NCBI GenBank assembly: GCA_016790515.1
Contig: JAEUOY010000007.1
Coordinates: forward strand, 1-50,557
DNA from: Burkholderiaceae bacterium
Lineage (GTDB): Bacteria; Pseudomonadota; Gammaproteobacteria; Burkholderiales; Burkholderiaceae_C
Direction of reading: 5' to 3'
Length of the DNA stretch: 50,557 nt
In this document: positions 24,529 through 32,521 of the stretch, piece by piece
Layout: the number at the start of each line of letters is the position of its first letter
Position numbering within the stretch: position 1 is the first letter of the stretch
Notes under the pieces: generated by a model
Told to the model about the DNA's origin: nothing
The model's database searches: none
Seen by the model: only the letters and a program-made list of their open reading frames with translations
Translations under genes and position numbers: made by a program

Positions 24529-25155
24529 ATGAGCGACGCACTGAACTACCTGGTCAAGGCCCGGCCCGAGGCGATGGGCCATTACTTCGCGTTCCTGAAG
24601 GACGCCGGCAAGCACCTCGACCCGAAGACGCGCGACCTGATCTCGGTGATCACCAAGGTGCATGCGCAGACCGAGCGCGGCTTCAGGCAGTACCTGGGCC
24701 GCGCGCTGCGCAACGGCTGCTCGCCGATGGAGGTGCTGGACGCGCTGCTGATGGCCTTCCCGGCGCTGGGCCTGGCGAAGATCGTCTGGGCGGTCGACAT
24801 CATCCTGGCGATGGACCTGCCCGGGTTCGACCCGGCCGCGCTCGGCGCCGCGCCGGCCTGGCACGACCTGATGGCCGCCGACGATCTCGCCCCGGGCGAG
24901 ACCCGGCGCATCGAGGTCGACGGCCGCGGCCTGTTCGTGCACCGCGAGGGCGACGACTGGCGGGTCTACGACAGCCGCTGCCCGCACCAGACGACCAACA
25001 TCCCGCAGCTGGCGCTGCAGGGCTGCACGCTGACCTGCCCGAAGCATGAATGGGCCTTCGACATCCGCAGCGGCGAATGCATCGCCAAGGGCAGCAGCCC
25101 GCTCAGGCGCTGGGACAGCAAGGTCGAGGCCGGCCGGCTGCTCGCGCGCTGGTAG
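24529..25155 (+). CDS. AhpD/carboxymuconolactone decarboxylase-like domain fused to a Rieske ferredoxin domain
   Basis: 208 aa. Residues 10-95 form an AhpD-like helical domain. The redox CXXC of AhpD is replaced (VHAQ around 44-47) and the following His by Tyr55, so the usual peroxidase chemistry is lost. Residues 115-208 are a Rieske domain with ligands Cys151-Pro-His153 and Cys170-Pro-Lys-His173, sixteen residues apart, normal for [2Fe-2S] ferredoxin-type Rieske proteins. RBS AAGGGAG lies before the ATG. It closes the soe-tauE-usp run and is probably cytoplasmic. The fusion is unusual; function unknown. It could donate electrons to or regulate the sulfite enzymes. Confidence 0.83.
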   Translation: MSDALNYLVKARPEAMGHYFAFLKDAGKHLDPKTRDLISVITKVHAQTERGFRQYLGRALRNGCSPMEVLDALLMAFPALGLAKIVWAVDIILAMDLPGFDPAALGAAPAWHDLMAADDLAPGETRRIEVDGRGLFVHREGDDWRVYDSRCPHQTTNIPQLALQGCTLTCPKHEWAFDIRSGECIAKGSSPLRRWDSKVEAGRLLARW

Positions 25156-25210
25156 CCCGTCGCCCCCGAGTTTTCACCACGACCCGTTCACCTTCACCAG
25201 GAACAAGACC

Positions 25211-26512
25211 ATGACCCGCCAGACCACCGTGTTCAAACTCACCCCGCTGGCGGCGCTGCTCGTCGCCGGCTCGGCCTTCGGCACCAACGGCTACTTCCCG
25301 CATGGCTACGGCATCAAGGCCAAGGGCATGGGCGGCGCGTCGGTCGCGATGGCGCAGGACAGCCTGGGCGGCGCGACCAACCCGGCCAGCATGGTCTTCG
25401 CCGGCGCGCGGGTCGACGCCGGGCTCGAGTGGTTCTCGCCGCGGCGCGACGCCTCGCGCAGCGGCGCGGCGTTCCCGACGCTCAACGGCAGCGTCGACAG
25501 CGACAGCACCAACTTCTTCGTCCCCGAGTTCGGCTACAACGCGATGCTCAAACCGAACCTGTCGCTGGGCGTCACCGTCTATGGCAACGGCGGCATGAAC
25601 ACCGACTACCCGCAGGGCAACTTCAACTGCGGCGGCGGCCCGGCCAACATGCTGTGCGGCAGCGGCCGGCTGGGCCAGGACCTGATGCAGCTGATCGTCG
25701 CGCCGACGCTGGCCTTCAAGCTGGCGCCGCAGCATTCGGTCGGCATCGCGCTGTTGCTGGGCTACCAGCGCTTCGAGGCCTACGGCCTGCAGGCCTTCGA
25801 CAATGCGCCCGGCTTCCCGCCGTTCACCGGCGCGCCCGGCAGCGTGACCAACAAGGGCTACGACAGCTCCACCGGCGTCGGCGTGCGCCTGGGCTACATG
25901 GGCCGCCTCGGCGACAGCGTCACCGTCGGCGCCGCCTACGCGCCGAAGATGAACATGGGCAAGTTCGACAAGTACAAGGGCCTGTTCGCCGGCCAGGGCG
26001 ACTTCGACATCCCCGCCCACTACGCGCTGGGGGTGTCGATCGCCGCCACGCCGACGCTGACGCTGGCCTTCGACTACGAGCGCATCGACTACAGCGGCGT
26101 CGCCTCGGTCGGCAACCCCAGCTCGGCGATGGCGCCGCTGGGCGCCGCCAACGGCCCGGGCTTCGGCTGGAAGGACATCGACATCTACAAGTTCGGCCTG
26201 CAGTGGCAGATGAACCCGGCCTGGACGCTGCGCGCCGGCTACAACCACGGCGACAACCCGATCAGCGGCAGCGATGTCACGTTCAACATCATCGCCCCGG
26301 GCGTCGTGACCAGCCACTACACCGCGGGCTTCACCTGGGCGATGAGCGGCGGCGACGAGCTCAGCGGATCGCTGATGGTGGCGCCGAGCCAGAGCGTCAC
26401 CGGCGCGTCGATGTTCAACTCGCCGGCCCTGCTGGGCCCCGGCAACGGCGGCAACGAGACGATCCGCATGCGCCAGATGTCGATCGGCCTGGCCTGGAGC
26501 CGCAAGTTCTGA
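25211..26512 (+). CDS. FadL/TodX-family outer membrane transport protein
   Basis: 433 aa from the ATG at 25211 (AGGAAC upstream); earlier in-frame starts overlap the preceding gene. A signal peptide ends near SAFG. The mature N-terminus TNGYFPHGYGIKAKGMGGASVAMAQDSLGGATNPASM is the FadL plug signature, and the protein ends with Phe like most outer membrane barrels. FadL proteins pass hydrophobic molecules. Placed between soe and fcc genes, it may import or export hydrophobic sulfur or simply lipids; context only. Confidence 0.88.
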   Translation: MTRQTTVFKLTPLAALLVAGSAFGTNGYFPHGYGIKAKGMGGASVAMAQDSLGGATNPASMVFAGARVDAGLEWFSPRRDASRSGAAFPTLNGSVDSDSTNFFVPEFGYNAMLKPNLSLGVTVYGNGGMNTDYPQGNFNCGGGPANMLCGSGRLGQDLMQLIVAPTLAFKLAPQHSVGIALLLGYQRFEAYGLQAFDNAPGFPPFTGAPGSVTNKGYDSSTGVGVRLGYMGRLGDSVTVGAAYAPKMNMGKFDKYKGLFAGQGDFDIPAHYALGVSIAATPTLTLAFDYERIDYSGVASVGNPSSAMAPLGAANGPGFGWKDIDIYKFGLQWQMNPAWTLRAGYNHGDNPISGSDVTFNIIAPGVVTSHYTAGFTWAMSGGDELSGSLMVAPSQSVTGASMFNSPALLGPGNGGNETIRMRQMSIGLAWSRKF

Positions 26513-26540
26513 TCGGCCGCCGCGCGACTCTCGACCGGGT

Positions 26541-27689
26541 TCAGGGCCGCGCGTAGCTCGCGCTCGCCTCGGGCCCGAAGTGATCGCTGGCCGCCGGTTG
26601 CGGCGGTGACTGTGCCTCGTGCGGGCGGTCGACCCACCCGTCGGTCAGCATCGCCGAGGCCCAGATGGCGCTGAGCGTGACCCACGAGGTCATCGTGAAC
26701 ACCGCTGCGCCCGAGACGCCGGCGCCGACCGCGCAGCCGCCGGCCAGCATGCCGCCGAAACCCATCAGGATCGCGCCGGCGATGTAGCGCCTCATCGCCT
26801 GGCCGCCCTGGAAGCCCTCGAGCTTCAGCTCGCGCCACAGCAGCGCCGACAGGAAGGCGCCCAGCGCGACGCCGGGTACCAGCCCGAGGTCGAACTTCAG
26901 CGCCTGGCCGGGCGGCGACAGCACCAGCATCAGCGTGTCGGCGGCCGGACCGGTGAACGACAGGCTCTGGATCGGGATCACCAGGTCGAAGGCCGCGCGC
27001 GAGATCAGGTAGGTCGCGAGCCAGGCGGCGGCGACCATCACGCCGACGCCGATCGCGCCGAACCAGCCCCAGAAGCGCACCCGCTGCCGCCAGCCCCAGA
27101 CCAGCGCCGCGCCCAGCCAGACCGCACCGAACAGCAGGCCGCCGGTGTGGCCCCAGCCGGTGATCACCAGCAGGTCGCGCGCCGAGCCGCCGTCGACGGT
27201 CCACCAGCCCGAGATCGCCAGCCGCAGCGGCGACAGCAGCCCCGACAGCGCCGACTGCGCGGTGACGGCGAACACCAGCCCCGACAGCAGCGCGCGCAGG
27301 TTGCCCTGTGCGGCCAGCACCAGCAGCCGGCTCGAGCAGCCGCGCGCCAGGATCATGCCGGCGCCGAACATCGCGCCGCCGATCGCCGCGCCCGACAGGC
27401 TGCCGCGGTTGGCCAGCTGGCGCGCTTCGCGCACGTCCATCACGCCGGCGAGGATCAGCGCCTGCGTCAGCAGCACCGCGGTCGAGAAGGTGAACAGCCA
27501 GACCGTCAGCTTGCCCTCGCGCGTGCCGCGGGCGAACTCGATCACTGCCGAGCGCAGGCAGAAGCGCGAGCGGTGGGCGAAGAAGCCGAACAGCAGCCCG
27601 ATCAGGCCGCCGGCCAGCGTGATCGTCCACATTTCACCCAACCGGGTGATCAGGGATTCGAGGTTCATCGCGGCGGCCGGCGCCTTCAT
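26541..27689 (-). CDS. YeeE/TsuA-family sulfur-compound transporter
   Basis: 382 aa, about ten helices. The three cysteines that relay thiosulfate in TsuA/YeeE are present: Cys44 in RSRFCLRSAV, Cys118 in ARGCSSRLL and Cys319 in AGGCAVGAG. It thus likely imports thiosulfate or another sulfane sulfur anion. It lies 58 bases downstream of fccB and is probably in one operon with fccAB. An alternative start is the Met at residue 8 (27668). No tusA-type gene follows. Ends 28 bases from fadL, tail to tail. Confidence 0.87.
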   Translation of the reverse strand: MKAPAAAMNLESLITRLGEMWTITLAGGLIGLLFGFFAHRSRFCLRSAVIEFARGTREGKLTVWLFTFSTAVLLTQALILAGVMDVREARQLANRGSLSGAAIGGAMFGAGMILARGCSSRLLVLAAQGNLRALLSGLVFAVTAQSALSGLLSPLRLAISGWWTVDGGSARDLLVITGWGHTGGLLFGAVWLGAALVWGWRQRVRFWGWFGAIGVGVMVAAAWLATYLISRAAFDLVIPIQSLSFTGPAADTLMLVLSPPGQALKFDLGLVPGVALGAFLSALLWRELKLEGFQGGQAMRRYIAGAILMGFGGMLAGGCAVGAGVSGAAVFTMTSWVTLSAIWASAMLTDGWVDRPHEAQSPPQPAASDHFGPEASASYARP

Positions 27690-27747
27690 CCGTCATCAAT
27701 GATTTTCGGATGATCCACCGGCCGCGCCGGCGCCGGCTTGACCGGGA

Positions 27748-29022
27748 TCACATCAAGGTGTCGGCCCAGATGTTCCTCGCCCAGGCCTCGGCATAGCGGC
27801 CTTCGAGGTCGGAGCGCACGTCGGAGACGCCGCCCGAGCCGCCGATCGTGAAGAAGCTCTTCTTCGGCGTCTCGTACTCGTGCACGCTGGCGACATGGAT
27901 CACGTGGGTGGCGTCGACATAGCTCATGCAGACGTTGGTGATCATCGGGTGCGGGTTGACCTCCAGCCCCTGCAGCTCGGCGACGATCGCCGCGGCGGTG
28001 ACCTTGGCGTGCGAATTGGCCATGTGGCCCGACTTCGGCATGCCCTGGGCGACCTGGATCGCGTCGCCGATCACGTGGATGTGCTTCGCCGCGGTCGACT
28101 CGAAGTTCAGGAAGTGGACGTGGCACCAGCGGTTGTTGGCGTTGGCCAGCCCGGTCTGCACCGCCAGCGCGCCGGCGCGCATCACCGGCAGCACGTTCAG
28201 CACGTCGGCCTTCACGTCGTCCTGCACCTCGAACTTCACGGTGCTGGCCTTCGCGTCGACACTGGCCACCTTGTGCTGGGGCCGGTACTCGACCATCGGG
28301 CCGTACAGCTCGGCCCAGGCCTTCTTGAACAGCGGGCCCTTCGAGGTGACGTCGGGGTTGGCGTCGAGGATCAGCACCTTGGACTTCGGCTTGGCCTGCT
28401 TGAAGTAGGCGGCCACCACGCTGGCGCGCTCGTAGGGCCCCGGCGGGCAGCGGTAGGGCGCCTCGGGGATCGTGATCGCGTAGACGCCGCCGTCGCGCAT
28501 CGCCTCGAGCTGGCGTCGCAGCGCCATCGTCTCGGGGCCGGCCTTCCAGGCGTGCAGGATCTGGCCGCTGTCGTGCGCCGCCTTCAGGCCTTCGGTCTGC
28601 TCCCACTGGAAGTCGATGCCCGGCGCCAGCACGAGCTTGTCGTAGGCCACCGTGCCGCCGGAGGCCAGCGTGGCCACGCGCTTCGTCGCGTCGATCGCCG
28701 TCACCGTGTCCTGCACCAGCCGCACGCCGTGCTTCGCCGACAGGCCGGTGTAGGGGGTGGTGATGTCGGCCATCGACTTCATGCCGGCGATCACCAGGTT
28801 GGACACCGGGCAGGAGACGAACTGCGGATTCGGCTCGACCATCGTCACGTCGATGCGGTAGTCCGACAGCAATCGGGTGTACTTGGCAACGGTGGCGCCG
28901 CCGTAGCCGCCGCCGACCACCAGCACGCGCGCCTTCGACGGCGAACCGCCGGTCGAGGCGCAGCCGGCCAGTCCGAGGGTGCCGCCGGCCACCAGGCCGG
29001 CCAGGAGATGTCTGCGTTGCAT
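27748..29022 (-). CDS. fccB: FccB, flavocytochrome c sulfide dehydrogenase flavoprotein
   Basis: 424 aa. Oxidizes sulfide to sulfur in the periplasm with electrons to cytochrome c. The N-terminus MQRRHLLAGLVAGGTLGLAG has a twin arginine and ends in a lipobox with Cys21, so the protein may be a Tat-exported lipoprotein. FAD motif VLVVGGGYGGATVAK follows. Cys71 in QFVSCPVSN corresponds to the cysteine that binds FAD covalently. Cys192 (PYRCPPGPYE) and Cys365 (ITNVCMSYVD) correspond to the redox disulfide Cys161-Cys337 of A. vinosum FCSD. fccA lies 14 bases upstream. Confidence 0.93.
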   Translation of the reverse strand: MQRRHLLAGLVAGGTLGLAGCASTGGSPSKARVLVVGGGYGGATVAKYTRLLSDYRIDVTMVEPNPQFVSCPVSNLVIAGMKSMADITTPYTGLSAKHGVRLVQDTVTAIDATKRVATLASGGTVAYDKLVLAPGIDFQWEQTEGLKAAHDSGQILHAWKAGPETMALRRQLEAMRDGGVYAITIPEAPYRCPPGPYERASVVAAYFKQAKPKSKVLILDANPDVTSKGPLFKKAWAELYGPMVEYRPQHKVASVDAKASTVKFEVQDDVKADVLNVLPVMRAGALAVQTGLANANNRWCHVHFLNFESTAAKHIHVIGDAIQVAQGMPKSGHMANSHAKVTAAAIVAELQGLEVNPHPMITNVCMSYVDATHVIHVASVHEYETPKKSFFTIGGSGGVSDVRSDLEGRYAEAWARNIWADTLM

Positions 29023-29036
29023 GGTGTTGGCCGGTC

Positions 29037-29375
29037 CTATTTCTGGGCCGCGAAATAGGCGGCGACGGTCTCGAGCTGCTCCTGCGAGTAGCCGCGGGTG
29101 ATCTGGTGCATGATCGTCGCCGGTCGCTGGCCGTTGCGGAAGGCCATCAGCTGGTTCAGCAGAAAATCCTGCGGCAGGCCGGCCAGTCGGACCAGCGCCT
29201 GGCCCTGGACCGCGTGGCCGTCGGTGCCATGGCACTGCGCGCAGGTGGCGGCCAGCGCACGGGTGCGCAACCTCTGGGTGTCCTGGGCCAGCGCGGGCTG
29301 CGCGGCACACCAGGACCCGGCCAGGGCCAGCGCAAGGGCGAGCGCTCGCCCGCGTGCGGGGTCGGTGGTTGTCAT
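29037..29375 (-). CDS. fccA: FccA, monoheme cytochrome c subunit of FCSD
   Basis: 112 aa. Signal peptide to about residue 30 (QPALAQ). One heme c site, CAQCH at 45-49, with Met89 a likely axial ligand. This is the short, single-heme form; A. vinosum has a diheme subunit. It is the first gene of the minus-strand fccA-fccB-yeeE run and faces the SoxH-like gene across a 111-base divergent region. Confidence 0.9.
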   Translation of the reverse strand: MTTTDPARGRALALALALAGSWCAAQPALAQDTQRLRTRALAATCAQCHGTDGHAVQGQALVRLAGLPQDFLLNQLMAFRNGQRPATIMHQITRGYSQEQLETVAAYFAAQK

Positions 29376-29428
29376 CCGGTTCTCCGTGGTTTCAGCGGTT
29401 CGTGGGTCCGAAGCGGCGGCTCGTCGGG

Positions 29429-29479
29429 TTGCAGGCGCAGCAGCACCGAGCGTATAGTGTCCGGAATATCATTGAATGC
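29429..29479 (+). promoter_or_regulatory. Promoter of the SoxH-like operon with operator-like sequence, in the fcc divergent region
   Basis: TTGCAG (29429-29434) and TATAGT (29453-29458) are separated by 18 bases and form a plausible sigma-70 promoter with start near 29465. Directly at that start lies GAATATCATTGAATGC (29464-29479), which contains TTGAATG and the small palindrome CATTGAATG. The reverse complement of the heptamer, CATTCAA, recurs at the promoter of the ArsR-family gene (31468-31474). Both may be operators of that regulator. The region 29376-29486 also has to hold the fccA promoter. Confidence 0.5.
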
Positions 29480-29486
29480 TGATGCA

Positions 29487-30470
29487 GTGTTATCCCTGAG
29501 CCGGTGCTGTCGGGCGCTGCTGGCCGCCGCGTGGCTGGTCGCGGTGCCCTGGCTGAACGGTGCTGCGGCGGCTGAGCCAGCCACCGTGCCGATGGAAGTC
29601 GTGCGTGTCGCCGAGGGCGCGTATTTCGTCCAGGGCCAGGCGGCGCTGGGCTCGGCGGCGAACCAGAACTTCATCTCGAACGCGGGCTTCGTGATCACCG
29701 ACGACGGCGTGGTGGTGATCGACGCGCTGGGCTCGCCACCGCTGGCGCTGCGGCTGGTCGCCGAGATCCGCAAGCTGACGCCGCTGCCGATCCGCCAGGT
29801 GATCGTGACCCATTACCACGCCGACCATGTCTACGGCCTGCAGGTCTTTCAGGCGCTCGGCGCGACGATCGTCGCCCATGCACTGGGCCGCGACTACCTC
29901 GGTTCGGACACTGCGCGGCTGCGCCTGCAGGCCAGCCGCGAGGAGCTGTTTCCGTGGATCGACGAGAACACCCGGCTGGTGGCGGCCGCCCGCTGGATCG
30001 GCAGCCCCGACCCGCATGCCGAGACGCTGATCCGCGTCGGCCGCACCGATTTCGTCCTGCGGCCGGTCGGCCCGTCGCACACCCCCGAGGACCTGGTGGT
30101 GTTCGTGCCCTCGTCGGGCGTGCTGTTCTCGGGCGACCTGCTGTTCCGCGGCCGCATCCCGTTCATCGGGCAGGCCGACAGCGGCGGCTGGATCCGCGCG
30201 CTCGAACGCATGCTGGCGATGGACCCGAAGGTCGTCGTCCCGGGCCACGGCCCGCCGTCGACCGATCCGCGCGCCGACATGGTGCTCACGCGCGACTACC
30301 TGGTGTACCTGCGCGACCGCATGGGCGAGGCCGCGCGCAGCATGGAGCCGTTCGACGAGGCCTATGCCCGCACCGACTGGAGCCGCTTCAGCGGCCTGCC
30401 GCTGTTCCAGGCGGCCAACCGCATGAACGCCTACAACACCTACCTGCAGATGGAGCACGAGGCCAAATGA
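29487..30470 (+). CDS. SoxH-like metallo-beta-lactamase-fold hydrolase
   Basis: 327 aa from a GTG at 29487, chosen because it starts the signal peptide (SLSRCCRALLAAAWLVAVPW, cleavage near AAAAEP); a TTG at 29472 is the alternative. Zinc motif THYHADH is present with a later His in GPSHTPEDLVVF, Asp in FSGDLLF and His in VPGHGPPS. It belongs to the group containing SoxH and the 'quinoprotein relay' metallohydrolases, exported to the periplasm. The stop overlaps the next gene by ATGA. A link to sulfur metabolism is inferred from fccAB and the neighbours. Confidence 0.83.
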   Translation: MLSLSRCCRALLAAAWLVAVPWLNGAAAAEPATVPMEVVRVAEGAYFVQGQAALGSAANQNFISNAGFVITDDGVVVIDALGSPPLALRLVAEIRKLTPLPIRQVIVTHYHADHVYGLQVFQALGATIVAHALGRDYLGSDTARLRLQASREELFPWIDENTRLVAAARWIGSPDPHAETLIRVGRTDFVLRPVGPSHTPEDLVVFVPSSGVLFSGDLLFRGRIPFIGQADSGGWIRALERMLAMDPKVVVPGHGPPSTDPRADMVLTRDYLVYLRDRMGEAARSMEPFDEAYARTDWSRFSGLPLFQAANRMNAYNTYLQMEHEAK

Positions 30471-30988
30471 CGCCGCCGTCCGCCCCGCCGTGGCGCCGCC
30501 GCGAGTGGCTGGCGGTGCCGTTTGCGCTGGCGCACGGCGCCGCCGCCGCTGCGCCGTCCGCACCGGCCGCGCCGGGCGACAAGCCGGCGCTGCCGGCGGT
30601 TGCGCTGCTCGACGGCGCCACGCTGGACCTGGCCGCGCTGCACGACACGGCGCTGGTGCTGGTCTTCTTCGACACCAGCTGCGCCTATTGCCGGCGCCAC
30701 AACACCCGCCTCGAGCAACTGGTGCGCGCGACCCGCGGCCAGCCGCTGCGGGTGCTGGGCGTGGCCGGCGACCGCGATCCGGCGCTGGTGCGCGACTACC
30801 TGCGCCGGCAGGGCTGGACCTTCGCGGTCACCCTCGACACCGACCGGCTGCGTCCGCTGCTGACGACGCGGCGCGTGGTGCCGATGACCTGCGTGCTCGA
30901 TCGCGGCGGCCGGCTGCGCGAGCTGATCCCGGGCGAGATGGCCGAAGCCGACGTGCTCGACCTGGCACGCTGGGCCCGGCCGGCCTGA
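30467..30988 (+). CDS. TlpA-like thioredoxin-fold protein, exported
   Basis: 173 aa. N-terminal RRREWLAVPFALAHGAAAAA is a signal sequence with a Tat-like arginine run. The thioredoxin fold has the redox pair Cys72-Ala-Tyr-Cys75 in FFDTSCAYCRRH. It is likely a periplasmic thiol reductant, comparable in place to SoxW-type proteins next to sulfur genes. Overlaps the SoxH-like gene by ATGA. Confidence 0.85.
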   Translation: MTPPSAPPWRRREWLAVPFALAHGAAAAAPSAPAAPGDKPALPAVALLDGATLDLAALHDTALVLVFFDTSCAYCRRHNTRLEQLVRATRGQPLRVLGVAGDRDPALVRDYLRRQGWTFAVTLDTDRLRPLLTTRRVVPMTCVLDRGGRLRELIPGEMAEADVLDLARWARPA

Positions 30989-31021
30989 CAATCGCTCCCT
31001 CACCGACCCGGAGGTCTGCGC

Positions 31022-31396
31022 ATGCGACTCGCCCATGCCCTGTCGATCCATCGCCGCGGCGTCGCGTTGGCGCTGGCCGGCCTCGCGCTGGCGGCGCTGG
31101 CGCTGGCGCCGCGGGCCGGCGCCGACAGCGCCACGCCGGAGATCTTCCGCGGCGCCGACCTCGTGCTGGGCGAGCAGCTGCTGAAGACCCATCGCTGCGC
31201 CGAGTGCCACACCCGCCACGTCGGCGGCGACGGCAGCGACATCTACAACCCGCAGGGCCGCATCTCGACCCCCGGTGCGCTGCGCGGCATGGTCGACCTG
31301 TGCAGCACCGAGCTGAAGCTGCAGCTCTTCCCCGAGGAGGTGACGGCGGTCGCCGCGGTGCTCAACCGCGACCATTACCGCTTCGGCGCCCGCTGA
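31022..31396 (+). CDS. Small monoheme cytochrome c
   Basis: 124 aa, strong RBS GGAGG. Signal peptide to about residue 34. One heme c site CAECH at 59-63; a further cysteine occurs in MVDLCSTEL. Not recognisable as SoxX or SoxA. It ends the SoxH-like/thioredoxin-like operon and could be an electron acceptor or a thiol-linked redox protein. Confidence 0.82.
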   Translation: MRLAHALSIHRRGVALALAGLALAALALAPRAGADSATPEIFRGADLVLGEQLLKTHRCAECHTRHVGGDGSDIYNPQGRISTPGALRGMVDLCSTELKLQLFPEEVTAVAAVLNRDHYRFGAR

Positions 31397-31458
31397 CGCG
31401 GCGGCGAGCCCGGGCAGCCCCGGCGCGAACAAGGCTTCATCGGTCCATCCGTGCTTGC

Positions 31459-31477
31459 CAATACAATCATTCAACTT
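31459..31477 (+). promoter_or_regulatory. Promoter and operator-like sequence of the ArsR-family gene
   Basis: TACAAT at 31462-31467 is a good -10 box, embedded in CAATACAATCATTCAACTT. The heptamer CATTCAA (31468-31474) is the complement of TTGAATG seen at the SoxH-like promoter. A repressor here would block its own transcription. No convincing -35 box was found. Confidence 0.5.
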
Positions 31478-31493
31478 CGCTTCCACGACAGCC

Positions 31494-31856
31494 ATGGTCT
31501 CGCAAGCCAGCACCAATGGAGATGCGGTCTTCGAATCGGTGGCCGAGCTGTTCTCGCTGCTGTCCACGCCGGTGCGGCTGAAGATCATCAGCGCACTGTG
31601 CAACGGCGAGAAGAACGTCTCCGAGCTGCTGTCCGAGATCGACACCACCCAGCCGAACATGTCGCAGCACCTGTCGACGCTGTACCGCGCCGGGGTGCTG
31701 GGCAAGCGCCGCGACAGCACCCAGATCTACTACCGCCTGCAGAGCGAGCGGGTGGCCACGCTGTGCCGCGCGGTCTGCACCCAGGTGGCGATCGAGATGG
31801 ACCCCGAGGCGTCGATCGACCCGTCCGAGCGGCTGCTGCCCGGCACCACGCGCTGA
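31494..31856 (+). CDS. ArsR-family repressor of the SqrR/BigR (persulfide sensor) type
   Basis: 120 aa from the ATG at 31494; an upstream TTG would include the operator-like sequence. Winged helix-turn-helix: STPVRLKIISALCNGEKNVSE, then TTQPNMSQHLSTLYRAGVL and KRRDSTQIYYRL. Cys36 lies in helix 2 and Cys91 plus Cys95 in the last helix, the pattern of the dithiol pair that forms a tetrasulfide in SqrR and BigR. No metal-binding CXC of ArsR/SmtB is present. It probably derepresses the sulfide-oxidation genes beside it when persulfides accumulate. Confidence 0.85.
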   Translation: MVSQASTNGDAVFESVAELFSLLSTPVRLKIISALCNGEKNVSELLSEIDTTQPNMSQHLSTLYRAGVLGKRRDSTQIYYRLQSERVATLCRAVCTQVAIEMDPEASIDPSERLLPGTTR

Positions 31857-31881
31857 GCGGCGTCGCAGCCGCTCCGAACGC

Positions 31882-32307
31882 TCAGGTCGCGACGCAGGGG
31901 TATTGCGCGGCGAGCGCCGCGGTGTATTCGGCGATCGGCCCGGCATGCCGCTCGGCGCCGGCGAAGCCGGTCTCGCCGCCGAAGTAGACCCAGGCCTCGA
32001 TCGCCTCGCCCCCGCCCGGGTGCGGCTGCACCCGGATGCGCCGGCGCACATACCACTGCGGGTCGTCGACCTGTTCCAGCCGGTCCATCGCGGCGAGGGT
32101 CTCGTCGTCGACCTCGAACAGCTGGCCGACCACCGGCAGGCCCTCGCCGGGCCGTTCCAGCAGCCAGGGCAGGCAGCGCGGGCCGACGATGTACAGCGGG
32201 TGCGGCTCGACGGTGACCACGTCGCCGCCGACGCGCCGGCCGCGGTTGACGTGGAAGTTGCGGAAGCCCTGCTTCAGGGTGCCGAAGACGAAGATCAGGT
32301 GCGCCAT
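31882..32307 (-). CDS. Gamma-glutamylcyclotransferase/AIG2-like protein
   Basis: 141 aa. Motifs VFGTLKQGFRN (substrate-binding loop) and LFEVDDETLAAMDRLEQV are typical of the AIG2/GGACT fold, with YGTL replaced by FGTL. The acidic residue of the second motif is the likely catalytic base. Members act on gamma-glutamyl amines or glutathione breakdown products; substrate here is not known. It converges on the ArsR gene with 25 bases between stops. Confidence 0.82.
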   Translation of the reverse strand: MAHLIFVFGTLKQGFRNFHVNRGRRVGGDVVTVEPHPLYIVGPRCLPWLLERPGEGLPVVGQLFEVDDETLAAMDRLEQVDDPQWYVRRRIRVQPHPGGGEAIEAWVYFGGETGFAGAERHAGPIAEYTAALAAQYPCVAT

Positions 32308-32399
32308 GCGGCATTCTCGACCGGATCCCGGCGGGCCCGGCCACCGCTGGCAGCGTCGATCTTCGGCCGGCCCAAAGAAGGCGTATTCGGGTTTTCACT

Positions 32400-32424
32400 T
32401 AAATAAATCCGATTGATTTATTTA
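32400..32424. promoter_or_regulatory. AT-rich palindromic operator before the sugar transporter
   Basis: Arms TAAATAAATC (32400-32409) and GATTTATTTA (32415-32424) are exact inverted repeats around a 5-base centre, striking in a 70% GC region. A candidate promoter, TTGATT (32413-32418) and TACAGT (32435-32440) 16 bases apart, overlaps the right arm. The ROK regulator at the end of the operon is the likely binder, since ROK repressors such as Mlc and NagC use similar AT-rich palindromes. The rest of the 214-base gap shows no gene. Confidence 0.72.
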
Positions 32425-32521
32425 TCAAGACGGCTACAGTTCGCTCAGCCCGGAAACGGGCGTACTGCCACCGATCCGATCACCGGGCCCTGGGGCCCGA
32501 CCACCGAACTGGAGACATGCC

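Noticed and set aside
32413-32428. TTGAT-TTATTT-ATCAA as an FNR site before frcB
   Set aside because: The spacer is six bases; FNR-type sites need four. It overlaps the longer palindrome that better fits a ROK operator.
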